DNA of 64,000 nucleotides from Onthophagus taurus (Eukaryota > Arthropoda > Insecta > Coleoptera > Scarabaeidae): NCBI RefSeq assembly GCF_036711975.1, contig NC_091972.1, forward strand, positions 7,259,001 to 7,323,000, written 5' to 3'. Made by a program: the position numbers and the translations under genes. Shown piece by piece: positions 32,761 to 45,200 of this stretch (position 1 is the first letter of the stretch; the number at the start of each line of letters is the position of its first letter). The notes beneath the pieces were generated by a model. It searched no databases, had not been told where the DNA came from, and was given only the letters and a program-made list of their open reading frames with translations.

Positions 32761-34536
32761 ATGGAAGACCAAGAAATATTAGAAGTATGTAAACAAGAAA
32801 TATTGTCTGAATGTGACATTGAAAAAAACATTCAAGGACTATTTGATAATTCGCTAAAAGTAGAAGAAGATAGTGAAGCCGGAAGTGATTTGAGTGATGA
32901 AGCAATTGAACCGAATTATTTTGATAGCGCATCTGAAGAGAATATTTCAGATGATGAAGAAAACATTAAGACATACGCTAAAGATTTTTATGTTGGAAGA
33001 GACAATGTTAGCACGTGGATGAAAACAAAACACGCAAAATCAGGAGAAACTAAAACGATGGACATAACAAAAGAAATTCCAGGCCCTACTTATTGTGTAA
33101 AAAATCTTAGTGAGTTAGAGTTATTTCAAAAAATTATTGATATTTCAATGCTTGAAGATATTGTGACACATACAAATACATACATAGAATCTCTGAGATC
33201 AAATCATGATTACGCGCGAAGCAGAGATATCAAAGATACCAACACTATTGAATTAATGGCTTATTTGGGATTACTTTTCTTGTTGGGGCTTAAAAAGTCG
33301 AATTTTGCCAATGTAAAAGAAATTTGGAGCAACGATGGAACTGGTATTGAAATAACTAGAGCGGCAATGAGCTATAAACGATTTTTGTTTTTAACACGAT
33401 GTCTCCGTTTTGATAATAAAGCTACAAGAGACGACAGGCGTAAACTTGACAAATTGGCAGCAATTCGGAGCTTCTTTGATAAATTTGTAGAAAACAGCCA
33501 AGCATCTTTCAAATTAAGTGAATTCGTCACCATAGACGAAATGTTGCATCCCTTCCGAGGAAAGTGCGCATGGATTCAAAATATGCCAAGGAAACCCGCT
33601 AAATATGGGTTAAAAATCTACGCGCTTTGTGACGCAAAAACGTTTTATACATTTAATTTAGAGATTTATTGTGGCGAGCAACCAGACGGTCCGTATATGG
33701 TATCTAACGAACCGATGGATGTTGTAAAAAGATTAGTTAAACCGATTGAAAATTGTCATAGAAATCTTACCACCGATAATTATTATACCAGCGTTGCTTT
33801 GGCAGATTATCTGCTACAAAAAAAAATAACACTAATTGGAGCAATAAAAAAGTATAACCAAGAAATCCCGTCAGAATTCCTACCAAATAAAAGTCGAGTT
33901 ACTCATTCGACTTTATTTGGATTTCAATCAAACAAAATGTTAGCTTCTTATGTGCCACACAAAAATAGAGCCATCATTCTCCTATCTACGAAACACAATG
34001 AAGGAAAAATTTATGAAGGCACAAATAAGCCAGAAGTAATAATTGATTATAACTTTACAAAATGTGGAGTTGAAACAGTAGATAAATTATGTACCACTTA
34101 CACAGTATCACGCAAAAGTAAAAGATGGCCATGTGCGATATTTTTTTTCTTATTAAATGTTGCTGGTATAAATGCGTATGTTTTATATTCTTTTACAAAA
34201 ACAAGTGTTGCAAGCAGCCGTAGACATTTTTTAAAAAGTCTAGCCATTAGTTTGATGAAACCGCATTTACAATATAGAGCGACTTTGCCACTACCAATGC
34301 ATATAGCAGCATTTTTAAAATGTAATTACTCCCAATCGACGGCGACGGCTGAAAATAATACTACAGAACAACAGTCAGCCAAACGTGGAACTTGCCGTTT
34401 ATGTGTCATGGAAAAAATACGAACAACAGCATCAATGAAATGCTCAAAATGTTTTTCATTTACTTGTAAAAAACATTCTGTCGTAAATGTGGTTTGTTTA
34501 GATTGTGAACATGCAACCCATTCAAATTTGATGTGA
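32761..34536 (+). CDS. piggyBac transposase with uninterrupted reading frame
   Basis: 591 residues from ATG at 32761 (an in-frame GTG at 32722 would extend it but is unlikely in an animal). An acidic N-terminus (DLSDEAIEPNYF) is followed by the DDE_Tnp_1_7 core: the first catalytic Asp in [15 protein letters not shown], the second in NLTTDNYYTSV and the third in KCGVETVDKL. The C-terminal cysteine-rich domain is complete: CRLC, MKCSKC, CKKH and CLDC. All catalytic and zinc-binding positions I can recognise are present with no stop or frameshift, unlike every other DNA-transposon gene in the window except none. It could be a recently active element or a domesticated PGBD-like gene. I could not find a convincing pair of TTAA-flanked inverted ends. 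Confidence 0.9.
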   Translation: MEDQEILEVCKQEILSECDIEKNIQGLFDNSLKVEEDSEAGSDLSDEAIEPNYFDSASEENISDDEENIKTYAKDFYVGRDNVSTWMKTKHAKSGETKTMDITKEIPGPTYCVKNLSELELFQKIIDISMLEDIVTHTNTYIESLRSNHDYARSRDIKDTNTIELMAYLGLLFLLGLKKSNFANVKEIWSNDGTGIEITRAAMSYKRFLFLTRCLRFDNKATRDDRRKLDKLAAIRSFFDKFVENSQASFKLSEFVTIDEMLHPFRGKCAWIQNMPRKPAKYGLKIYALCDAKTFYTFNLEIYCGEQPDGPYMVSNEPMDVVKRLVKPIENCHRNLTTDNYYTSVALADYLLQKKITLIGAIKKYNQEIPSEFLPNKSRVTHSTLFGFQSNKMLASYVPHKNRAIILLSTKHNEGKIYEGTNKPEVIIDYNFTKCGVETVDKLCTTYTVSRKSKRWPCAIFFFLLNVAGINAYVLYSFTKTSVASSRRHFLKSLAISLMKPHLQYRATLPLPMHIAAFLKCNYSQSTATAENNTTEQQSAKRGTCRLCVMEKIRTTASMKCSKCFSFTCKKHSVVNVVCLDCEHATHSNLM

Positions 34537-34761
34537 ATCGATACATTTGTTTTTCCATTCCATTGATTATTTTGTTTTTAACAAGTACTATATTAAACAT
34601 TTTTGATGTAGTTTATGTGTGTTTTATTAAAAATAACTTAATACTTAAAATCGAAACAAACTTTTTCGTATCAAAGTATTTGCTGCAAAAGGCACGCGTG
34701 GCCTCTACTACAAACATAGATAGCACGAAAATTAAAAAAGGTTAATGCGAAGTCGTCGCCA

Positions 34762-34900
34762 TCAAATTTATGGCAAGCGCCTGGTCATGTTATAAAATCG
34801 ATCGCGCCCGCTCGAAGGTTATACGGGACTACGTCATAAAATTTATGACAAGCGCACGTTCATGTTATAAAATAGGGCGTGCCCGCTCGAAGGTTAAATA
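34762..34900 (+). repeat. Two direct repeats of about 75 bp downstream of the piggyBac transposase
   Basis: The segments beginning ATCAAATTTATGGCAAGCGC (34762) and ATAAAATTTATGACAAGCGC (about 34837) share TCATGTTATAAAAT and GCCCGCTCGAAGGTTA. The second ends in GGTTAAA, so a TTAA sits at its right edge (34894-34897). Subterminal direct repeats beside a TTAA are common at piggyBac ends, which makes 34897 a candidate right border, unproven because the left partner is missing. A 250 bp open frame across them is a by-product of the repeat. Confidence 0.55.
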
Positions 34901-36042
34901 CATGGAACATTCTAAAAATATTGGTGACGATATTTTAAAGTTGGTAATCAACGTTGAAAATATTGTGTATTATAATAAAAATAATGGTTTAAATCCCAAA
35001 CAAATTACTGATTTTATTTAAAAAAGAGAAGTATCTGATTCCTTTTATACTGGATTTCTTTGTTATATATATATAGTTTAAATGATTTCGACGCTATAAC
35101 TCAAGTGTATACTTGAGTTCAATCTTAATCAAAAAGACGTGCCGGTACCGTCGTTTCAGATGGTACATTTTTGCCATATTTTTGCATAATCAAAGGGAAG
35201 AACCCAAAGCAGGAGTTCTGTGATGGTTTTCCACGTGGTGCCGAAATAAACATTTCTCCAAAGTCTGGCTATATAAATAGTGAGTTATTTCTTTCTAGAT
35301 GGACATACATCGCATAATAGCTGTGTTGAAATGCTAGACTTCGCAGAAAAAAATTAACACCCACACCAGCCATTGGCTTCAGCTCTTAGATCGCGCTTTT
35401 TTGAACCCAAAAAACAACTACTATTCTGCTTACTCCGTCTGCATAACCAATAATCCCTCAAGGACTTAGGATTACCCGGTTGCAGTTTAGTGCGCTCCTT
35501 AGCTTAGCTTGGAGTAACTAAGTACACGTAGATAATGGGATTAGTGGTTTTAGAACCTGTGGAATCATTCCCTTTGAATTCGATGCGATACTACTTTCTG
35601 CCAGAATCCAGGCAATATACATCTCTTGTTTCCCAAAATGATATGATCGAGATTGTTGTTGCTGGTCCTAGTTGCCCAAGAAACGATATTAATGCTGGTA
35701 CTTGAAGAAAGTATAAACATGTTCCTGTGTCTGGATCTTCTGAACAATACAAAGATATATTTGAAAATGTAAATCCCTCGAATTTATTGGACAAAATACT
35801 TCCAATGCCTTGTGTCAATAAATTTCAGACTTCAAAAACAAAGGGTCAAATTGTAGCAACAGTTTTAAGCTCACCGAAAAAGAATTGCCCATTTTAAAAT
35901 CCTGAGTTGATGCTATTTCGTGTGATGGTCTTGATAAATTATTATAAACTGGTTTACCAGCAACTGGTTTTTCGGGATGCTCAACTTTTTTTGACAGGGT
36001 TCATAAAAATTACAATACGAGCCCTAACAACTAATAACTATG
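34901..36042. other. Non-coding or unclassified sequence between piggyBac and the Tc1 element
   Basis: Short overlapping minus-strand frames at 35565-35818 carry no recognisable motif. The 35100-36000 part has moderately higher GC than its surroundings and several coding-like runs in mixed frames, suggesting transposon debris, but I cannot name a family. Confidence 0.35.
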
Positions 36043-37560
36043 TATATATTGGGACATAATAGAATTTATATGTAATTAACAACAATTAAACAGATTATTT
36101 TGTTCTAATACATTTTTCAAATTAATATCATTTAATTAGACAATTAACAACAATTTTATCTAATGAACAACACAAAAACAAAATACATATCGTATTACTT
36201 CTAATTAAACTAGAAAAATGTAAATTTTGTCTGACAACTAAATATTGGGACATTGCACGACTTGTATTTCTAATATGGAGTAACATCGCCCTTAGATTTT
36301 ATAACCGCTTGAATTCGGTTGGGCATTGAATTCACTAAGCTTCTACACTGTTCAGGAGTAAATCCATCCTAAATTTGCTTTATTTTGGCTTTAAGTTCTG
36401 GCAATGTCCGTTCTGGGTTGTTCCTCAAAGTTTGTTTCATTTTGTGCCACACTGTTTCAATTACATTCAGATCTGGACTGTTGGTAGGCCAATATAGAAC
36501 ATTAATATTTTGATCGCCAACCACTTTTTTGTAGTTTTGGCCGTATGACAAGCCGCTCCATCCTGCTGAAATATGTAATTTTCGCCAACATTTAACTGCA
36601 CGATACTTGGTAGCATGCTGTTTTGTAGTGTTTGTTGATATTTTGCGGCGTTTACGGTGCCATCAATAAATTCAAAGCATCCTTATCCTGAAGCTGTCAT
36701 ACAGCCCCAAATGATTACTCCCTTCGGAAATTTTACACAACGTTTTCAACAATCTTTATGAAAAATCTCATGTTTATTGCAAATTTCGATTCATCGCTGA
36801 ATATTATCCTGGAAAAGTCTTTTGCTGACCAAGACAGTTTAGATTTTGCCCATGTGAGCCTGGCTTTCTGTTGTTTTTCTGTTAACAGTGGTTTTTTTTG
36901 CTTATAAAACAACAGTTTTCTAAAAGCGACATTTTTTAATTATTGCTTGTAAGTAAACGTCGTAAAACTTTAATCCACTTTTAAGAATCCAGTTTCATTA
37001 TTCCATTCAGCGGTAACTTGTCTTAAAATGTTTCTTCGTCCTTTTTTGGAGATTTTTACTAGTATTCTTTTATTTCTATCAGAAACTAACTTTGACGACC
37101 TGAACTTTTACCCTTTTTTTCTAAAATTTGCCCAGTTTCTCCATAATGTTTAATTACTTTCCAAGCTGTGCTTTTAGGAATATTAAGTTCGTCTGCTTTT
37201 TCACGTATTGTTTTATTGTGGCAATAATTTTTAATCACTAATTCACGGATTTTTGACTCTGTACAGATACCACGCACCATTTTAATTGATAAATACAGAT
37301 TAACTAGTTACAAGCTTTAGAACAAACCGGCAATTTAACATTTCATTTTACGTTATTTCCACAGTTTACTCTTATCTTAATTTGTTCCACTTTTATGGAA
37401 GTTACTTTGCATCGTCCCAATATTAAGTTGTCAGGTAAAATATACATTTTTCTAGTTTAATTAGAAGCAATAGGGTATGTATTTTGTGTAGTTCATTAGA
37501 CAAAATTGTTATTAATTATATAATCAAATGATATTAATCTGAAAAAATTATTAAAAGAAA
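36043..37560 (-). mobile_element. Decayed Tc1-like element with inverted ends of about 150-200 bp
   Basis: Left arm about 36090-36260 and right arm about 37405-37550 are inverted copies; both contain TACATTTTTCTAGTTTAATT (one reversed), TGTATTTTGT and CATTAGA(C/T)AAAATTGTT. The inner edges end with TGTCCCAATATT-type motifs, and another ATTGGGACA lies at the outer left (36049). Between them, minus-strand transposase fragments remain. The arms differ by numerous substitutions, indicating age. Confidence 0.75.
36369..37280 (-). pseudogene. Tc1-like transposase, frameshifted
   Basis: The N-terminal DNA-binding part runs 37280-37086: RGICTESKIRELVIKNYCHN, IREKADELNIPKSTAWKVIK, ending KKGKSSGRQS. 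The C-terminal catalytic part runs 36551-36369: VLYWPTNSPDLNVIETVWHK with the last acidic residue region, then MKQTLRNNPERTLPELKAKI. The central part (36560-37080) is recognisable only in broken frames (for example RIIFSDESKFAINMR-like text on the minus strand). Inactive. Confidence 0.8.
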
Positions 37561-37904
37561 ATATAATATAAATATATAGTTGTTAAGGCTGGTATATCAT
37601 GACAATTTCTACAGCAATGTTCTTGTATTTTACCTTAACTTCTTTCGTCTTCCATGGCCAATTCCAATATGGATTTCGTGAACAATATAAAAATTTGTAA
37701 TGTACAAGGTTTTCCAAAAGTAACGGATAAATTCGCTACTGTTTTATTACGACAATCATTGATTTTTGATATCCGAAACAGTTGGTTGCCATGGTTACGC
37801 ATGGCTACTCCTATTTTTTTATCTCGATTGAATGGAAAATTATGAAAAATAAAATAGCTTTTATTCCATAATTTTGCCGAACACTGTATAAATGTAAACT
37901 TTAA

Positions 37905-38260
37905 AGTTGTCAATGATATCGCTGATTTTATTTATATTAACGTGATATGATGTTACAACCACTCAGATTGCGTCACGACCGTAGCCAATCAATGACATCG
38001 CAGATTTTATTTATATTAATATGATATGATGTTGTTACAACCACTCAGATTGCGTCACGACCGTAGCCAAATCCTAAAAGGATAAGGTGAACGATCATCG
38101 ATGATATCATTCAAGGCTAATGCCTTAAAATCAATCCTTCTCACGCTCAGATCGCAGCGCTACATCTCGTCATCATGGTTGCAACGACTCCACAATTGAA
38201 TGTAGAGTATGTGAAGATATACTACAGAAATGATCCTGTGAAGTATGATCTTAAAGTATC
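37905..38260 (+). repeat. Unclassified interspersed repeat, copy 1, with an internal tandem duplication
   Basis: An 80 bp unit ending ACAACCACTCAGATTGCGTC then ACGACCGTAGCCAA occurs twice in tandem (37905-37990 and 37991-38071). It continues into GAACGATCATCGATGATATC, CTCACGCTCAGATCGC, GACTCCACAATTGAATGTAG and AAATGATCCTGTGAAGTATG up to about 38250. The same order of blocks recurs at 58989-59222 and, truncated by the window edge, at 63921-64000. The family has no protein frame and no obvious terminal inverted repeats. Confidence 0.75.
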
Positions 38261-38363
38261 CAACAAACTATCAAATCGGTCATACTAATAAAATGTGACG
38301 ATCGAAATAAGACAAAACAAACGCCATCTAGGAGTAAATAGTGGATAACTTGTTTTCTAAGCG

Positions 38364-38717
38364 TCAAGGTTGAAATTTTTTTAAAATAACTGACCTGGTT
38401 AAATTCGTGATGTTTTGCTCCGTTGGATTTAATTTATCTGGATTTGTTGATGTTTGGCATAAATAGCTTTTAAAGCAATCGATTGGGTCGTTTTTTAAAA
38501 TTGAATCGACGTTTTCATTGTTTACGAACTTTAACGATCTTTTTCCTAAAAGATGTTTGATGATTTGTGTTGGTCTTGTGATGTTTTGATAATCTACCGC
38601 TAAAATGTGGGCTAAATATAACCCGATTAAACCCAAAACTGTTAAAATTATTAATCGGAAGTGTCCTCTAACAACAATTATAATAATTAAGAATAAAAGC
38701 AGTTTTAAAAAGTACAT
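38364..38717 (-). CDS. Small hydrophobic, probably secreted or membrane protein, 117 aa, unknown family
   Basis: ATG at 38717 follows a splice acceptor (TTTTTTAG directly before it). A matching donor CC|GTAAGTG at 38776 defines a 59 bp intron in the 5' UTR. Residues 3-17 (FLKLLLFLIIIIVVR) look like a signal sequence and 23-40 like a second hydrophobic segment. The rest is polar with LLGKRSL, two cysteines spaced DCFKSYLC and four N-x-T/S-type sites. I do not recognise the family. The spliced leader, the TATA-like upstream sequence and the head-to-head position with ABHD2 argue for a real gene. A further 3' exon is possible. Confidence 0.55.
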   Translation of the reverse strand: MYFLKLLLFLIIIIVVRGHFRLIILTVLGLIGLYLAHILAVDYQNITRPTQIIKHLLGKRSLKFVNNENVDSILKNDPIDCFKSYLCQTSTNPDKLNPTEQNITNLTRSVILKKFQP

Positions 38718-38862
38718 CTAAAAAATTAAAAAAAAAACATTAGAAAATAAAAATAAATTAAATTAATTACACTTACGGTTAAGAATGGAATATTTTCTTG
38801 GGAAAACTTTTTAAAACAATGACAATTTTTTTGTATTTCTTTAAATTTATATCTAGAATATA

Positions 38863-38899
38863 TTCTATATATATATAACTTTTACTATATATAGTAAAA
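38863..38899 (-). promoter_or_regulatory. TATA-rich promoter candidate of the 117-aa gene
   Basis: TATATATA runs at about 38866-38877, and a short perfect inverted repeat CTTTTACTATATATAGTAAAAG (two 11-base arms) lies at 38879-38900. Both sit about 90-120 bases upstream of the 5' UTR donor at 38776, a reasonable distance for a core promoter read on the minus strand. Position and composition only; not proven. Confidence 0.35.
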
Positions 38900-39298
38900 G
38901 TGAAGAGAAAGTTTTAACATTAACACAATTTAAAAAACAAGATTAACAATTTTGATAAAAATTTCATAATAAAATAAAATTATTATTTACTTTTTAAATT
39001 TGCATTGCATAACTCAACATTTCTAATTTGTTTCTAAATTAATTTATTTAAGAAATATAAATCAATAACACAATTTTTTTTTAAATATATGCAACCAAAT
39101 TAACACCGTTGCTATGGTATCTGTGCGGCCGGCTGTCAGAAACATTTTGTTCATTTGACATTTTAACAGTCGTTCAAGTTTCAAGTCGTCGGGGGTATAT
39201 TGAATGATCGGCGTCCGTAGGAAAACTCCTGTGACCTCGGGGTGTTCCAACGGAAGAAGAAAAACATCATCTTTATACAGTGAGGGTTATCATCGAAA

Positions 39299-42200
39299 AT
39301 GTCCACCGCCCTCTTAGCCATTATCGCTGTCATATTGTGTGTTCTCTTTCGGATATTAAATGTAAACAGTCAACCTCAACGTCCGTCCATTTGGTGTTCA
39401 GATAAAACGTTTTTTGAGAGCATCTTAAGGATATCGCCACTTTTAGAAGAAGAGTAAGTAATAACTAAACGTTAATTTTTAGAAATTAAATTATATATTA
39501 ATTTAAATATTTAATAAATGATTAAATTAAACAATTCGTAGATGAAATTTTGAGTCATTTTTGTTATTGGTTTTATGATTCAATTTGTTATCGTATTTAA
39601 CGATTTTTTGCTTGCGATAACGTTAAATAGTATATGTATTAATTTTTTTCTTATTACTCAAATCGAATCGATGGTTAAAAATAAAATAAGTCGTCATCGA
39701 TTTCCTTTAAGAAGTAAATACGCTGTGACGACAGTTGTTAATCAACTAATTGACCCGATCTCTTGTAGCATTAATTTTCACCAATAAAAAGCAATTTTCT
39801 TGGAACAATTAGGTACTTACACTTCCCTGAGTTTCTTTTATGGTATCCACTGATTTTTACATGTTGTTTTATTACTATGAAATAAATAAAAATAAACTAA
39901 GAAATTTCGTCGACGAAACGTCTACATAGTTTAGGCCTTGTTGACCTGTACCTTTAGACCACCTCTTTCTCCTGTGTCCCACTGACCGTCTTCTTCTTGG
40001 TTTATACTGCAATGCCAATTTTGATACTCTGTCGTCCTGCATTTTCTGCCTACGGGGAGAACGGTACCATCTCCAACGTCTCATTCTCCAGGGAAAAATG
40101 GAGGGAAGAAAAAGAGGAATATGTAGAAAAAAATTATCGTGGTTAAGAAATATTCGTCAGTGAATAGTGATACAGGACTTCCAAACATTACAGAATGCAC
40201 ATAATACAACCATCTGATAGGAAATGCGATGAACGCCTACGCAGGAATCTGCATGGCACTTTTAGAAGAAGAAGCATTCTCTGTGCGGGGCTAATGCTTT
40301 GATAGTAGCGAGAGGAAGTTAGGAAAACCAAATGTCTTCAACAACAACGAAATTTTTATTTACAAAAAAACATGATGTAGGCCTTTAGGAACTTGATCCT
40401 TCATTTTGTTGATTAGATCATCTATATCTCCTTGATTAATGTAGTCAAATCCAAGTCTTAATCTGAAATACTGTTTATTGTTATAGCGATGTGTCTGTGA
40501 AGGCTCTTTATTGCTCTGCTTAAGTGATCAGGAAAGCTTCTTTTTTCCAGTATTGACCACAATTTGCTTCTTATTACGCCATCAAAGGCCTTAGTGTAAT
40601 CAATAAATGCGATATGTAGAAAAGTGAATATGGAAACACAACTAAGAAATTTATGTTTAAAAAAAAATTTTTACATTTCAACTTTACTAAAAAATTTTTA
40701 TAACAAATATTTAAAATAAATTAATTGTTTGATTAAAATTAATTGTTTATTTTACGATTATTTAAGAGTAAAATTGTGTTTTAAAACGTAGGTATGTTTC
40801 TTATCATATTTCTATTTTTATAACGCTTTTTAGGTTTGATTACATCATGGAATAAAAATGTTTTAGTTTATTAAACTTGTAATTTTGTGTTGTTCATTTT
40901 GTAATGTGGTGTTATTGGACTCGAAAGAAAGTTTATTATTATACCAATTAAAGTTTGTTGATATGTTGGCACGTCGATAGAAATTGTGTAAAAGTTACTT
41001 TCACTGGACTCATTAAGTAATTAAAAATAGCATCAGATGTTCTGTTATTTTTCTAATCCTATATATGAGCCGTTTATTTTGAAAGTGACCTAAGTCTATT
41101 TACACCTATTATTAGTAGTTCGTCTAATATAGCATTTAGAAATGTGTAATTCTGGAAGGTGTTGATCGCACAAATAAACAAATCGTCATCTCAATTAAAA
41201 CAAATAATTCTTATGCTAATAATAGTTCCTATAAACTTTATGGAAAGTATAGTGAAAATTGTCAATTATATTCGGAGCAGTACCACAAATTCGAGAATTT
41301 TCAAAATGTTATGTCATGAAGTTGATGCCGAAATACGTCAGCTATTAAGGTGAAATGTTTTAAACAGAGCGTTTGAGATGCGATAAGAAATAACTTCGTT
41401 TTTTGAAAATCGTATTCTATATAAAAAGAAAAGATAAAGCAAATATTTATCTCTATGTTGGTGTATTTGATTTTTTTACGAAAACTAGAACTTTACAAAG
41501 TTTCAGAGTTCAAGTTAGTGACATTGCAATTTCACTGATTCCATAGTTCAGGACCTATCTTCTTTGAAAAATTCGTTGAACCAATATTTCCCGGACATAG
41601 AAATTGTTCAGTTTCTTGAACTACGCGAAGACAGTACCTGAAAGGTGGAATTCCAAAATTGTGACCCAGCTCCGTTTTGGACAAAAATGCAGAGCGAATA
41701 TTTTATTTTAGCTGATAGGGCTTTAAGAATTCTAATTCCATTTGGGAATATATATATTTAGATGTAAGAGTGGGTTTTTAACTTTGGTTTCTATCAAAAC
41801 AAAATTTAAATCTTGACATAAAAAATCTTGTTAGGAAGAACATCAACCGAGATGTTAAGATTAGTTGTAAATCCCTAGTTCTGGGCAGGTCATATGGGTA
41901 ATGATGGTGCAAAGATTAAGAAACATTGTCATAAAGAAACTGTTCAGGTGTTTCAATAAATACTTATGATTACATCTGGACCGCCATTCTTCCAGTGAAG
42001 ATCTGTCAAAAATTCGTGGCATTAATGGTGTGTAATTTAAAATCAAGATTTCTGTCTACAACATGGCTAATCAAACCAACTCAATTGGATTTAGTTACGG
42101 AGGAAGTCTTAAAACATAGTGTCCTTTTTCGTTAAGTTTTTTATCTATTGGTAGATTATATAGTCTTATTATGAGACTTAACAATAAGAACTGACAAATG

Positions 42201-45200
42201 GACTTCGACCACTTTCAACATAAAAGCCTCATATATTAATACATAAGTATAGTTAAATATAAATGTCTGCAGTCATAGATTGATTGCAGTACTCCCTGAC
42301 TGCACTACTCGATGTGTAAAAGTCAGAGCACGTAAATTGAACGTAACTCAACCCTTCACTTGCGTGCAAATAGTAACGTTAACGATCGCGTGGATGATAA
42401 CAGTCATTCACTTGCTTTTAGCTACAAATTTGCATTGATTTTGCCATCCTTTGTATAAATTACTTTAATAGCTCCCACAAGCTTAATGAACATGAAAAAT
42501 GAACTGATGTGTAATATAAGACATCTATTTAGTCAATACAATCATATTATATTACACATTTACTTCACTTTTTTACTGCTACTAACTAATTGTAAGAAAT
42601 ACTAATGAATTATAAAAGAAACACAAATCTATCTTTATGGATTCATATCAAATTTGCCCATTGTTCTATAGCCATCTCCTTCATTCCATGGGGTTCGAGC
42701 ATTTCATCTTCTATTATATCAAGTAATTCAAGAAACAACAATGTTGAAAAAACAGCAACAACACTCATCATAGATTTTATTATTGTGTTAAGAGAGATAA
42801 CTTTGAACGAGGTTGTTGTGAATGCGAGCCTTTTTATATCTCATCTTACTTTCATTTCGTGTAATATTATTATATTTATTATTATTTATTAATATATTAT
42901 TTCTGCGCATACATTTAAATATGCGCAGAAAGATTTAGAACTGTTCGGAACTACAGATCTCTTGAACCAAAATAAGCCTATTGAGTTGAAAACATTAAAG
43001 AGAAGATCTGTTTACCAAACATTTCAAAATTTTAAGTAATATTGTTTTGAAACCATTTTGAATTGATGTTGCCAATTACGAGTGTGATTTGATTTATGAC
43101 TATAATAATGTTGCTGATAAGATTTCATTACTAAAAATTCAATTTGAGATCATCATGATCTTATGATGCTTATCTTAAGTTTTTATTTGAGCTATAAAAA
43201 TATACTTGATGTTCATCATGGAAAAAAGCGTATATCCAGCATCATTTTAGCTCCCAGAAAAACATTTGGAAACACTTGGGTGTATCTAAACTTGTTAAAT
43301 CAAGCTCGACTGCGATGATTAGGCTTATCTGGAAGGTGGTCTTCTACTACGAGTTATTGTTTCTGTAATCGGTTTGCTGTTTATTCTTTCATATTTATAA
43401 CTATAAACGAATTTGATGATTGATTTGATGACGAATTGATCTAGATAAAAGAAGAAGCAAGACATCAAATTCTTCTTATCAGTAGATTTTTTAAATATCA
43501 CTTAAAACCTTTATCTTTATTAATATTACTATGAAATAAATTTAATTTGTTGTGCTTTGTAATAAACTTAACATTACTTAAATCTTAAGTAATTTTTATC
43601 GATAATTTCAATTCAAATAATGCAAAATTAAAAGTGAACTTTAAATTCAATTATAATAAAATTCCTTACTTTGAGTTATTATGTAAATATATTTTTTTGA
43701 ACCACTTAAATCCGTTAAGTGATTTTTTCGTTATTGATTCAGCGTGCAATAGTTTTTTATAAACCTATGACGAATCGTCATGCATTATTAACCAAGGTCA
43801 GAATTGTTATGAATATTTCATAAGAAACTTAGTTTGGGTCAGTTATTATATCGTACGATAAATCATAAGTATAATTATCTTGAGTAGAGATTTCCGTGAT
43901 TTGAAAATTGTTTTGCATACACGATATTTTTAGATATATTTATAAAGCGAATAATCGAATTCTTCGCTTGAAACAGCAAACGTATTTTTAACTCATTTCA
44001 CCGTTTTGATTTCTGATTTTATTTAGATACATTCCTACAAGATTATGGGGTTTCAGCGGTCATGTTCAAACGATTCTTCACAGCATCGTCGGCCGTGTAA
44101 AATGTCCGTGGCCAACGGGAGAAAGAACTTATCTTTATTTAACAGATAATGCCACGTTAACATACGATTTGTATCAACCGTTAGGGGCCGCGTATGAAGG
44201 TACCTAAAGTTTTTATAAAAATGTTTTGATGTGTTTAGAATTATTTTTTTTAGATGAAATTACTATCGCGGTTTGTCCAGGAATTGGAAATACTTCAGAG
44301 AGCGTTTACGTTCGAACTTTTGTCCATTTAGCTCAATGTCACGGTTATCGATGTGCCGTTTTGAACCATGTCGGAGCTTTAAGAAGTGTACCAGTTACTT
44401 CACCAAGAATTTTTAGCTATGGTAAAAATAAAACTACACTATATTTTAATCGTACCATTTTTTATTATTTATTATTAATTATAGGTAATACAAATGACTT
44501 CCACGAAATGTTGAATCATCTCACCGGAAAGTATCCAGAAAGTAAGTTTCTTTGCGTTGGTTTTAGTTTGGGTGGTAATCTTATAACAAAATATATGGGT
44601 GAAACTGATCGCGAACGGCCTTTAGGAATAATTGGTGCGATTTCTGTTTGTCAAGGATACAATGCAATTGAGTGAGCTTTACAATTTATTTAGTTCAGAG
44701 AACAGTGTAATTTTTTGCAGGGGAACGAAATATTTATTAAACTGGCAAAACTTTCGTCGCTTTTACCTTTACATAATGACCGAAAACATGAAAACCATTA
44801 TATTACGTCACAGGACAGTTTTGCTGTCGGATGAAATGAAATCGCGTTTTAAATTAAACGAACACGAAATTATTTCCGCCGCTACATTACCGGAACTTGA
44901 TGACGCTTACACAAAACGGGTACATTCGTTTAAAACCATTTCGGATTTATATAAATGGAGCTCAAGTATTAATTATTTAAATAATATTAATAATACTACA
45001 ACTCCGATGGTGTTTATTAATTCTTTGGATGATCCAATAGTTCCAGATGCGCTTTTAGATCCAATACGGAATTATGCTGGTAAACTAAATTATTTCTGAA
45101 ATAATTTTTTTGAGTAGTTTTAATTGTTACATTTTTAGAGACGCACAATAACACTTTATACATTCAGTTAGCACATGGAGGTCATTTGGGATTTTACGAA

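Noticed and set aside
34770-35021. 83-codon frame with internal repetition
   Set aside because: The repetition reflects the 75 bp DNA direct repeats at 34762-34900; no gene-like features.
37635-37913. Overlapping frames of 63 and 92 codons on opposite strands
   Set aside because: Neither shows a domain; the stretch near an ACAGTGT-type motif looks like transposon debris.
44632-44720. Frame beginning in ABHD2 exon 4 and running through the 49 bp intron
   Set aside because: The in-frame splice 44671/44721 restores the conserved ABHD2 sequence, so the start proposed there is out of frame and spurious.
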